The position numbers and the translations under genes are program-made. The notes beneath the pieces were generated by a model, which did not search any database, had not been told where the DNA came from, and worked only from the letters and a program-made list of their open reading frames with translations. From assembly GCA_902798605.1 (NCBI GenBank), contig CADBXH010000046.1, positions 1 to 13,073 on the forward strand: 13,073 bases of DNA, given 5' to 3'. Origin of the DNA: an uncultured Ruminococcus sp. (GTDB lineage: Bacteria > Bacillota_A > Clostridia > Oscillospirales > Acutalibacteraceae). Positions 1 to 6,351 of the stretch are shown here, piece after piece; positions within the stretch are counted from its first letter, which is position 1, and every line of letters begins with the position of its first letter.

Positions 1-2328
1 TTTGCCGCGGGAGAAAAGCTGCGTAATTTCCGCGCGTTTTGCCCGGGCAATGTTTTGATCAACCTCTACGGCAGTACCGAGACTACCGGAATCCTGACAA
101 AAAAGATCCGCGGTGACGAGGAACGCATCCTTGTCGGCAAGCCGTATGTAAACACAAAAGCAAAAGTAGTTGACGAGAAATTAAATCCTGTCAAACAGGG
201 CGAGGCAGGTGAGCTGCTGATTTTCAACGACTATATGTCGCACGGATATTACAAGCTGCCCGAGCTCAGCGCCGAAAAATGGATAGAGCTCGACGGCACT
301 GTTTGGTTCCGCACGGGCGACAGAGCCGTGTGCAATCCCGACGGCGACTATGATATACTCGGCAGGATAGACAATATGGTAAAGCTCAGGGGCTTCCGCG
401 TCGAGACCGGCGAGGTCGAGGCGCAGATAGCCAACGCGGTGACAAGGCTCGGCAGAACCGACGTAGGGCAGATCGTAGTCGTGGTGAAGAACATCACGGG
501 TTCAGACCATTTGTCCTGTTATTACGAGGCAAAAGAGAAGCTCGACAAAAGCGCGGTAATGGCGGAAATAGCAGATTATCTTGCGGAGTATATGATCCCC
601 GACGTGTGGGTGAGGATGGACGCTTTGCCGCGCAACCTTAACGGCAAGGTAATGCGCAAGGAGCTGCCGCAGCCCAAGAGGGAACGCAAGACCCTTGGCG
701 CGCTTGACAGCGAGGTCGTCACCCGCGTGCTGATGACGGCGGCGGACGTTTTGGGCACGGATTATCTGATAGGTCCCGACGACAGGTTCACCGACCTCGG
801 CGGTACCTCGCTCAACGCAATGGAGTACGCGGTCGCGCTGCGTGAGCAGGGTATAAAAATCAGCGGCTCACAGATTTTACAGTACAATGTTTTCCGTAAG
901 ATCGCCGACAGGGCGGAGGTCGTTTACGAACAGCTCTGGACGGTCGACGAATACGAGGCGATCCGCAAAGACTTTGCCTCGCGCGATGAACAGATAGAAA
1001 AGGCGTTGCCGATCTCTCCGCTTCAGGACGAGATGCTGTTTGAGCAGATAATCTATCCCGATTCCGACAGTTTCCGCAATGTTGTGTTCTTACAGGTGGA
1101 CAGCGTGGTGTCGGAGCAGCATCTTCGCGAGGCGCTCGATACGGTCGCTCAGGAGAACGAAGAGCTCCGCTCCTCGATCGTATTCCACAACGTCACCGTG
1201 ATTCAGCAGGTTATCACCGACCGTAAGATACCGCTCGAGATGGTCGACGCGGAAAAGTCCGACACAGAAAAGCTCAACGCTTTGCGCGACAAGCTTTTGT
1301 GCACCCCGATAGATCTGCAGTACAGCAGTATGATGCAGATGGTTTGCCTGCACGCTCAGGGGATGAGCTATCTGTTTGTTATGACCCACCATATCGCGGT
1401 CGGTCAACAGCAGCTAAAGGGCTATATGGCAAGGCTTATGTCCGTTTTGGAGCAGTATTATCCCGACGACGCTTCAATCAGCGGCTGGCGCGAAATGCTC
1501 GAGCTCGAGCTTGAGTCGGGCTCTGAGGAAGAACCGAAGCCGCAGGACAAAAAACCGCTCGATATCAAAAAGGATGTTTCGGAGGACATCTGCGTTTATT
1601 CCGAGAACGACGGTCCTAAGGTGGTATTTGTGCACACCGGCAACACCGGAAGCTCGGCGTATTACCGCATGGCTGACAGGATAGGGGAAAGGGTCTCCTT
1701 TGCCGTCATTGAGCCGTATAATCTGTATCACCCCGACAAGGCGCGCTACGGCATCAAAAATATCGCCGAAAACTATATCCGCATATTAAAAGAACACCAG
1801 CCCGAGGGACCGTATATACTCGGCGGCTGGTGCTACGGCGGAGTAGTCGCGCACGAAATGGCGTGTCAGCTCGAGCGGGCGGGCGAGGAAGTTAAGCGGC
1901 TGTTTATGCTCGACTCCCACGCGCTCGGCAGCAAAAAGCTGCGCGAGCTTTCAAAGGGAATGTTGTCCGAAATCAACGCGGAGTATTTTGAGACCTGTCC
2001 GCTGTTCGCGGAGCTGCGCGAAAGCGGAATGCTCGAGGCGATGATAAATAACGCCGCGCACGTTTCGGAGGACTTGATGAACCACACGCCGTCGTTTTAT
2101 CACGGTGATGTGACGTACTTCAAGCCCGACCAGGTACCCGCGGGGGTAACGGGAGATAACCTCAAATACTGGAACAATATGATGCAGTTTGAGGCAGGTA
2201 ATTTTGAGAACTACTGCGACAGAGACAAGCTAAAAATAATCCATACGCCGCACGAGCACGACCTTATGATGGACGACCCGTCGCTCGATATAATCGTGCC
2301 TGAATTCTACAGGGCGATCGGCATATAA
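1..2328 (+). CDS. Non-ribosomal peptide synthetase, terminal module (A-PCP-partial C-TE), 5'-truncated
   Basis: The reading frame is open from base 1, so the real start lies upstream; 775 codons are visible. Adenylation domain, second half: NLYGSTETTG (A5, from base 61), TGD and GRIDNMVKLRGFRVE (A7-A8, about 322-405) and NGKVMRKEL (A10, about 643-669). By alignment to GrsA, code positions 322, 330 and 331 read L, G and I, and the A10 Lys is present. The carrier domain has LGGTSLNAME, with the phosphopantetheine Ser at 808-810. A condensation-like segment (about 1003-1470) starts with PISPLQDEM but stops after HHIAVGQ, where HHxxxDG is expected, so it is only an N-lobe. A charged linker (about 1495-1580) leads to a thioesterase with GGWCYGG (Cys at 1831-1833), Asp at 1912-1914 and His at 2257-2259. 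The Cys-Asp spacing of 27 residues equals Ser80-Asp107 of the surfactin thioesterase. The module should load one amino acid and release the peptide in the cytoplasm. Peptide and substrate are unknown. Confidence 0.93.
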   Translation, partial: FAAGEKLRNFRAFCPGNVLINLYGSTETTGILTKKIRGDEERILVGKPYVNTKAKVVDEKLNPVKQGEAGELLIFNDYMSHGYYKLPELSAEKWIELDGTVWFRTGDRAVCNPDGDYDILGRIDNMVKLRGFRVETGEVEAQIANAVTRLGRTDVGQIVVVVKNITGSDHLSCYYEAKEKLDKSAVMAEIADYLAEYMIPDVWVRMDALPRNLNGKVMRKELPQPKRERKTLGALDSEVVTRVLMTAADVLGTDYLIGPDDRFTDLGGTSLNAMEYAVALREQGIKISGSQILQYNVFRKIADRAEVVYEQLWTVDEYEAIRKDFASRDEQIEKALPISPLQDEMLFEQIIYPDSDSFRNVVFLQVDSVVSEQHLREALDTVAQENEELRSSIVFHNVTVIQQVITDRKIPLEMVDAEKSDTEKLNALRDKLLCTPIDLQYSSMMQMVCLHAQGMSYLFVMTHHIAVGQQQLKGYMARLMSVLEQYYPDDASISGWREMLELELESGSEEEPKPQDKKPLDIKKDVSEDICVYSENDGPKVVFVHTGNTGSSAYYRMADRIGERVSFAVIEPYNLYHPDKARYGIKNIAENYIRILKEHQPEGPYILGGWCYGGVVAHEMACQLERAGEEVKRLFMLDSHALGSKKLRELSKGMLSEINAEYFETCPLFAELRESGMLEAMINNAAHVSEDLMNHTPSFYHGDVTYFKPDQVPAGVTGDNLKYWNNMMQFEAGNFENYCDRDKLKIIHTPHEHDLMMDDPSLDIIVPEFYRAIGI

Positions 2329-2342
2329 TATAGAAAAATAAA

Positions 2343-2377
2343 ACGGGCGGAGATGAGTTTGTTTCATCTCCGCCCGT
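2343..2377. terminator. Bidirectional intrinsic terminator between converging genes
   Basis: A perfect 14-bp inverted repeat (arms 2343-2356 and 2364-2377, stem beginning ACGGGCGGAG) encloses a 7-nt loop. It sits between the NRPS stop and the end of the acetyltransferase gene. The U-tract is better for the minus-strand transcript, which reads TTTATTTTTC directly after the stem. On the plus strand the stem is followed by AAAGCATTTT, which is weaker. One hairpin serving both transcripts is the simplest reading. Confidence 0.8.
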
Positions 2378-2390
2378 AAAGCATTTTAAA

Positions 2391-2834
2391 TTATAAAGCA
2401 AGCTCCATTTTGATGTGCGGCTGGTTGTCGTAGATATAAACATCCGATACCCTGACGAACCCGACGCCCTCGTAAAAGGGCTGAGCGTAGGTTTGCGCCT
2501 GTACCGCAAGCGTTTTTGCGTTTAGCTTTTCCCTGCAGAACCTTACAGCCTCGCGCAATATCCTTGTGCCGAGACCGCAGCGGCGTTTTGCCGAGATAAC
2601 TCTGCCGATTATCACCGGCTCGCCCTCGCCCTGAGAGATAATGCGCAGATAAGCCGAAAGCCCGTCTTTATCTCTTAGGCAGAGGTGGTAGCAATCCGTG
2701 TCGTACTCGTCGATCTCGCGGCAGGGGCATTCTTGCTCTACTACAAATACATCCACCCTGAGTTTAAATATATCATAAAGCTCATCTTTTGTGAGCTCGC
2801 TATAATGTTTTATTGTTATTTCCGAATCAATCAC
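2391..2834 (-). CDS. ElaA-family GNAT N-acetyltransferase
   Basis: This 147-residue single-domain protein is predicted to transfer acetyl from acetyl-CoA to an unknown acceptor in the cytoplasm. It matches the ElaA pattern from memory: LYDIFKLRVDVFVVEQECP then EID near residues 20-42, a conserved-looking RIISQGEGEPVIIGRV strand (64-79), the acetyl-CoA loop KRRCGLGTRIL (83-93), and an FYEGVGF...PHIKMEL end (120-145). The length is normal for the family. The start is GTG at 2832-2834 and overlaps the TGA of murE in the string GTGA, with a GAGGAA binding site 8 nt upstream inside murE. The pair is therefore probably translationally coupled. Whether the enzyme has any cell-wall role is not shown by its sequence. 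The family is clear; the substrate is not. Confidence 0.88.
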   Translation of the reverse strand: MIDSEITIKHYSELTKDELYDIFKLRVDVFVVEQECPCREIDEYDTDCYHLCLRDKDGLSAYLRIISQGEGEPVIIGRVISAKRRCGLGTRILREAVRFCREKLNAKTLAVQAQTYAQPFYEGVGFVRVSDVYIYDNQPHIKMELAL

Positions 2835-4297
2835 TGTTTCATTTCCTCGATAATGTCCGCGATCAGCTCGCGCTCGTCCATATGGTACTTAACGCCCTTG
2901 ATCTCCTGATAATCCTCGTGACCCTTGCCGGCTAATACGATAATGTCTCCGTCCTCGGCGTTTTCCATACAATACCTTATCGCGTCCTTGCGGTTGGGCA
3001 CGACAACATATTTGCCGTCGGTTTTGTGGATACCCGTCTTGATGTCCTCGATTATGTCCATAACGTCCTCAAAGCGCGAGTTGTCCTCGGTGATAACGCT
3101 TAGGTCGCTCAGTCTGCCCGAGGTCTCGCCCATCTCGTAGCGCCTCACCTTGGGGCGGTTGCCGCCCGCGCCGAACATCGTGATAAGCCTGTGTGGCTGA
3201 TACTGCCTTAAAGTTGTCAGCACGTTTTCCATAGAGAGCGCATTGTGAGCGTAGTCGATGAGCAGCGTGTAGTTTCCGGGAACCTTGACGGGTTCGACCC
3301 TGCCCTTGACGTGTGCCACGCGCAGACCTTCAACGATAGCGCTGTCGGGAACATCAAAGAACGATACCGCGCTGATTGCTGCAAGAGCATTGTAGGCGTT
3401 GAACTTGCCGGGCACGCCGACATCGAGAGAGAGGTTTTTAAGTCCCTCGGTCTCAAAGTGGACGCCGATGAAACCGCCCTCACTTAGCAGACGGTCGTTT
3501 TTGGCTTTGAGCTGTGCGGAGTCCGAGAAGCCGTAGGTCAGGAGGTCTCCCTCAAAGTCCTTTGTGATTTCCTTGCAGCTTGGGTCGTCTATATTGGCGG
3601 CGGCGTTTTTGCACTGACGGAACAGCAGGCTCTTGCAGTATAGGTACTCCGCCATATCCTTGTGCTCTACTCCGCCGATGTGGTCGTCAGAGAAGTTCGT
3701 GAATACCGCTACGTCAAAGCTCAGCCCCGCAAGGCGGTTGTGTTTCAAGCCGATGGACGAAGCCTCTATCACCATAGCCTTGCAGCCCGCGTTGATCATA
3801 TCGCGCAGCGACCTTTGTATCTCGTAAGATTCGGGTGTGGTGTTGTCGGTCTTGTATGTGTTGCCGCCGTAAACAACGCCGAGCGTGCCAATGGTTCCGG
3901 TCATAATTCCCGCGTGCTCAAAAATCTCGGCGATCATAGCGGCGGTGGTGGTCTTGCCCTTTGTGCCGGTGATCGCAACGGTCATAAGCTCATCTGCGGG
4001 GTTGCCGAAAAACTCGTTGCTCGAGAGCGCCAGAGCGAGGCGGGTGTCCTCCGTTTTGATGACGGCGACGTTTTCGGGCACCTCAAAATCGAGGTCGTCG
4101 CTTATTATAAGTGCCGCGGCTCCCTTTTCTACCGCCGACTTTGCGTAGTCGTGGCCGTTTGAGGTGTAGCCCTTCAGGCAAAAGAACGCAGTGTTTTCTT
4201 TGACCTTGCGCGAATCGTATATAAGATCCGTGATCTCGGGGTCAAGAGAGGTCTGTGTTGTGTGATCAACATTTTTCAAAATATCGCTGAGCTTCAT
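2831..4297 (-). CDS. murE: UDP-N-acetylmuramoyl-tripeptide synthetase MurE
   Basis: This is the Mur ligase that adds the third residue to UDP-MurNAc-L-Ala-D-Glu, using ATP in the cytoplasm during peptidoglycan synthesis. The 488-residue length is normal. Visible landmarks: an N-terminal MurE domain with LIYDSRKV (25-32) and FFCLKGYTSNGHD (38-50); the ATP loop ITGTKGKTTTAA (109-120); TTP (153-155) for UDP-MurNAc peptide; NFSDDH (201-206); the probably carbamylated Lys of CKSLLF (K222); GKFNAYN (297-303); DYAHN (348-352); and GKGHEDYQ (457-464). The amino-acid selecting motif is DNSR (405-408) where meso-diaminopimelate enzymes normally have DNPR. The kept Arg and the GHE motif favour diaminopimelate over lysine, but this is inference. 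The start is ATG at 4295-4297 with AGGAG 8 nt upstream. The gene leads a two-gene operon with the acetyltransferase. Confidence 0.95.
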   Translation of the reverse strand: MKLSDILKNVDHTTQTSLDPEITDLIYDSRKVKENTAFFCLKGYTSNGHDYAKSAVEKGAAALIISDDLDFEVPENVAVIKTEDTRLALALSSNEFFGNPADELMTVAITGTKGKTTTAAMIAEIFEHAGIMTGTIGTLGVVYGGNTYKTDNTTPESYEIQRSLRDMINAGCKAMVIEASSIGLKHNRLAGLSFDVAVFTNFSDDHIGGVEHKDMAEYLYCKSLLFRQCKNAAANIDDPSCKEITKDFEGDLLTYGFSDSAQLKAKNDRLLSEGGFIGVHFETEGLKNLSLDVGVPGKFNAYNALAAISAVSFFDVPDSAIVEGLRVAHVKGRVEPVKVPGNYTLLIDYAHNALSMENVLTTLRQYQPHRLITMFGAGGNRPKVRRYEMGETSGRLSDLSVITEDNSRFEDVMDIIEDIKTGIHKTDGKYVVVPNRKDAIRYCMENAEDGDIIVLAGKGHEDYQEIKGVKYHMDERELIADIIEEMKQ

Positions 4298-4339
4298 AGT
4301 GTCATCTCCTAATCACATATAATATAGTATCCTACGGTT

Positions 4340-4368
4340 ATTATATCAAGAATATCAAAACAATACAA
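4340..4368 (-). promoter_or_regulatory. Predicted housekeeping promoter of murE
   Basis: Read on the minus strand, TTGTAT (4363-4368) and a consensus TATAAT (4340-4345) are separated by exactly 17 nt. Transcription would start near 4333, about 35 nt before the murE ATG, leaving a short leader that contains the AGGAG binding site. No other site is as close to consensus in front of murE. Confidence 0.7.
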
Positions 4369-4393
4369 CCGAAATGCTAAAAAAACGCGACTT

Positions 4394-4422
4394 TTTACAA
4401 AAATCGAGATTATTGGTAAAAT
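4394..4422 (+). promoter_or_regulatory. Predicted distal promoter of the maltodextrin operon
   Basis: TTTACA (4394-4399) and TAAAAT (4417-4422) are separated by exactly 17 nt, close to the sigma-70/sigma-A consensus. The start of transcription would fall near 4429, at the edge of the palindrome at 4430-4448. It points toward the binding-protein gene and lies about 350 nt upstream of that gene's start. Confidence 0.5.
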
Positions 4423-4429
4423 TACACTA

Positions 4430-4448
4430 AAATCTTTTGAAAAGATTT
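4430..4448. promoter_or_regulatory. 19-bp palindrome, candidate repressor operator
   Basis: AAATCTTTTGAAAAGATTT is a perfect palindrome with 9-bp arms around a central G. With a single-base centre it cannot form a normal RNA hairpin, so a protein-binding site is the likelier reading. It lies at roughly +1 to +20 of the predicted distal promoter, where a bound dimer would block initiation or clearance. It lacks the central CG of LacI-family and CcpA sites, so no regulator is named. Confidence 0.45.
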
Positions 4449-4668
4449 ACACACATCCGAAATCAGGGGGAGTTGAAGTTAATCAATAGTTGTTTTTCCT
4501 CAATAAAAACGGCAGGGGTTGAACAAAATGCACAACAATCCATTGGGTAAAATAACTAAATTACAAAGCTGTTGTTTGTACAAAAGGTAAATTATAAATA
4601 ATTAACAGGTAATAATACACAAAAAATTAAGAAGAAATTAACAAGTTAGATAAAAAGTACAAAACCAG

Positions 4669-4697
4669 TTGAAATTTGCTTGATTTTTTGATATTAT
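4669..4697 (+). promoter_or_regulatory. Predicted proximal promoter of the maltodextrin operon
   Basis: TTGAAA (4669-4674) and TATTAT (4692-4697) are separated by exactly 17 nt in an AT-rich context. The transcript would begin near 4704 and leave a leader of about 75 nt before the binding-protein ATG. This is the best candidate for the main operon promoter. Confidence 0.65.
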
Positions 4698-4778
4698 TTA
4701 ATTAGTGGAACAGAGGGCGATTTGTGCAATTTGCTCCATCGGAAAACAAAAAATTTTTTAGAAAGAGGGAATTTTCCA

Positions 4779-6083
4779 ATGAAAAAAATTCTTGCGATTC
4801 TGTTGGCAGGAATGATGGCTGTAACAGCGTTTGCTGGTTGCGGCGAAGGCCAATCGGAATCATCCGGCTCCGGTAGCGGAGGCGGCGGATCCATCGAAGT
4901 AAAAGATGATCTCGTTGATGAGTCCGTTTTCGGTGACGAAGACAACATCTCACTAAAAGTATGGGCTCCTGATAAGGCCGTAGCTCTTGTTAAGCAGCAG
5001 GTCGAGGAATTCAAGAAAGCTTATCCCGGCAAGACTTTCAAAAAGATCGAAGTTGTTGCTCAGGGCGAAGGCGACGCAGTTACACAGCTTCTTAACGATG
5101 CTAACGCAGCTGCAGACGTATTCAGCTTTGCTTCCGACCAGCTCAACAAGGCGATCGATGCTAAGGTTATCGCTCGCTGCGCTTTCAAGGATTATGTATC
5201 TGACGAAAACGTTGAGGATACAGTAAAAGCAGCTACCATCGACGATCAGCTCTATGCGTTCCCCGAGACAAACGATAACGGCTACTATCTCGTATACGAC
5301 AAGAGAGTTGTATCCGATGATAAGGCTAAGACACTCGAGGGTATTCTTGGGGCTTGTAAGGCAAAGAAGAAAGAGTTTATCTTTAACTGCGGCGACGGTT
5401 ACTATGGATGCACATTCGCATTCACAGCAGGCGCTAAGATCGACGGCTTAGAAGAAGACGGCACCCAGAAGTTCACAGAGTATGACGAGGGTGAGGCAGT
5501 TGCTACTCTCCAGGCATTCTCAAAGCTCATGCACGATTACAAGGGCACATTCGTAGCTCTTGACAACGCTCAGCTCGCTTCCGGCTTCGAGACAGGAACA
5601 GCAGGCGCAGGCGTAGACGGTTCTTGGAACACAAAGGCTGACGAGAAGGCTCTCGGCGAAAACTGCGGCGCAGCTAAGCTTCCCACAATCAAGGTCAACG
5701 GTCAGGATAAGCAGCTTATCTCGATGTTCGGTTATAAGTACATCGGCGTTAACGCTCACTCAAAGTTCCCCGCATCGGCTCAGATCCTCGCTCTCTACCT
5801 CGCAGGTCAGAAGTGCCAGAAGGACAGAGCAGAGCAGCTCGGTTGGGGTCCCTCAAACAAGGTCGTTCTTGATGATCCCGTTGTTAAGAACAGCGCTGTT
5901 CAGCAGGCTATCATCGCTCAGTCAGAAAACTCTTGTGCTCAGGTTAACATCGCTCCTACACTTTGGGAGCCTATGGGCAACCTTGGTAACAAGCTTATTG
6001 CAGACGAGACTAATCCCAATGATGCAGAGTACTTCAAGAAGCTGCTCACCGAAACAATCAAAAATGTTCGTGACGAGGCTTAA
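4779..6083 (+). CDS. Sugar ABC transporter substrate-binding lipoprotein (maltodextrin type)
   Basis: This 434-residue protein is a family 1 (MalE/MsmE-like) extracytoplasmic binding protein. Residues 1-20 form a lipoprotein signal peptide (MKKILAILL core) ending AFAG before Cys21, the expected lipid anchor. A Ser/Gly-rich tether follows to about residue 45. The mature part shows the family pattern: ISLKVWAP first strand, ADVFSFASDQLNKAIDA, the YAFPETNDNGYYLVYDKR hinge region, GVDGSWNTKA and GWGPSN. The start is ATG at 4779 with AGAGGGA 9 nt upstream; an in-frame GTG at 4722 would put 19 unlike residues before the signal peptide and is rejected. Codons are strongly biased (Ala nearly always GCT/GCA, unlike the GCG-rich NRPS), as for a highly expressed gene. 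Permeases and an amylase downstream suggest maltodextrin as ligand; this is inferred from context. Confidence 0.9.
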   Translation: MKKILAILLAGMMAVTAFAGCGEGQSESSGSGSGGGGSIEVKDDLVDESVFGDEDNISLKVWAPDKAVALVKQQVEEFKKAYPGKTFKKIEVVAQGEGDAVTQLLNDANAAADVFSFASDQLNKAIDAKVIARCAFKDYVSDENVEDTVKAATIDDQLYAFPETNDNGYYLVYDKRVVSDDKAKTLEGILGACKAKKKEFIFNCGDGYYGCTFAFTAGAKIDGLEEDGTQKFTEYDEGEAVATLQAFSKLMHDYKGTFVALDNAQLASGFETGTAGAGVDGSWNTKADEKALGENCGAAKLPTIKVNGQDKQLISMFGYKYIGVNAHSKFPASAQILALYLAGQKCQKDRAEQLGWGPSNKVVLDDPVVKNSAVQQAIIAQSENSCAQVNIAPTLWEPMGNLGNKLIADETNPNDAEYFKKLLTETIKNVRDEA

Positions 6084-6126
6084 TTGAAGTCATATTGATT
6101 AATCTTTAATTTCTGATTAAATCAAC

Positions 6127-6176
6127 ATTAATCGGCTCAGGGGTACTTCTTTTGGGGTACCCCGAGCCAAATTAAT
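6127..6176 (+). promoter_or_regulatory. Intercistronic stem-loop after the binding-protein gene
   Basis: GGCTC (6134-6138) pairs with GAGCC (6164-6168), and GGGGTAC (6140-6146) with GTACCCC (6157-6163), with one bulged A and a 10-nt loop. Outer ATTAAT copies (6127-6132 and 6171-6176) can extend it. No run of U follows, so it is less likely a full terminator than a 3'-end barrier protecting the binding-protein part of the message. This arrangement is common between binding-protein and permease genes and would give more binding protein than permease. Confidence 0.65.
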
Positions 6177-6198
6177 CTAAAAGGGCTTACGTTTTCTT

Positions 6199-6259
6199 TA
6201 CACCAAACGAATAATGTTTTTTATAGGGAGAACGTAAAAAGCATTATTAGTTTGGTGTA
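6199..6259 (+). promoter_or_regulatory. Long near-perfect hairpin in the permease leader
   Basis: Bases 6199-6224 pair with 6234-6259: 26 positions with one G/A mismatch (6209/6249) and two G-U pairs. The 9-nt loop is AGGGAGAAC. The hairpin lies 92 nt upstream of the permease ATG. Bases 6187-6196 (TTACGTTTTC) can instead pair with 6228-6237 (GAGAACGTAA), with one G-U pair, which would break the inner stem; two exclusive folds are therefore possible. It could be an RNA switch, a processing site or a small inverted-repeat insertion. Nothing in the sequence settles which. Confidence 0.6.
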
Positions 6260-6351
6260 CTATAAAATAAGCGCTGAGGCTTGTGACCCGAAAATACATA
6301 AGAGCCGGCGGCGCAAACGAGAGAGACAGACTTTTTTTAAGGAGAGCTTAT

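Larger units (their letters stand above)
4298..4778. other. Divergent AT-rich intergenic region with layered control signals
   Basis: No convincing gene lies in these 481 bases between the diverging murE and binding-protein genes. Near murE it holds the murE promoter. Toward the transport operon it holds two plus-strand promoters about 275 nt apart and a 19-bp palindrome just downstream of the first (all listed separately). A transcript from the distal promoter would have an untranslated leader of about 350 nt. A 20-codon frame (4528-4590, start ATG, AGGGG 9 nt upstream) lies in this leader but has no coding support. The region is much richer in A+T than the genes on either side. Confidence 0.7.

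Noticed and set aside
3662..4162. 166-codon plus-strand frame
   Set aside because: It lies wholly antisense inside murE, which has complete family motifs; the frame shows no recognisable domain and no binding site.
4528..4590. 20-codon leader frame (starts MHNNPLGK) with AGGGG 9 nt upstream
   Set aside because: It is too short to show coding bias, has no run of regulatory codons and no attenuator directly after it; mentioned only as a low-confidence possibility in the intergenic entry.
4722..4778. GTG-started N-terminal extension of the binding protein
   Set aside because: The ATG at 4779 has its own AGAGGGA site and begins a textbook lipoprotein signal peptide; the extension would bury it behind 19 polar residues.
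6134..6168. Full intrinsic terminator closing the operon after the binding protein
   Set aside because: The stem is strong but AAATTAATCTAAAA follows instead of a U-run, and no separate promoter for the permeases was found, so read-through is more likely.
6283..6351. GTG-started N-terminal extension of the MalF-type permease
   Set aside because: No binding site precedes this GTG, whereas AAGGAG lies 7 nt before the ATG at 6352; the extension is an Arg-rich translation of leader sequence.
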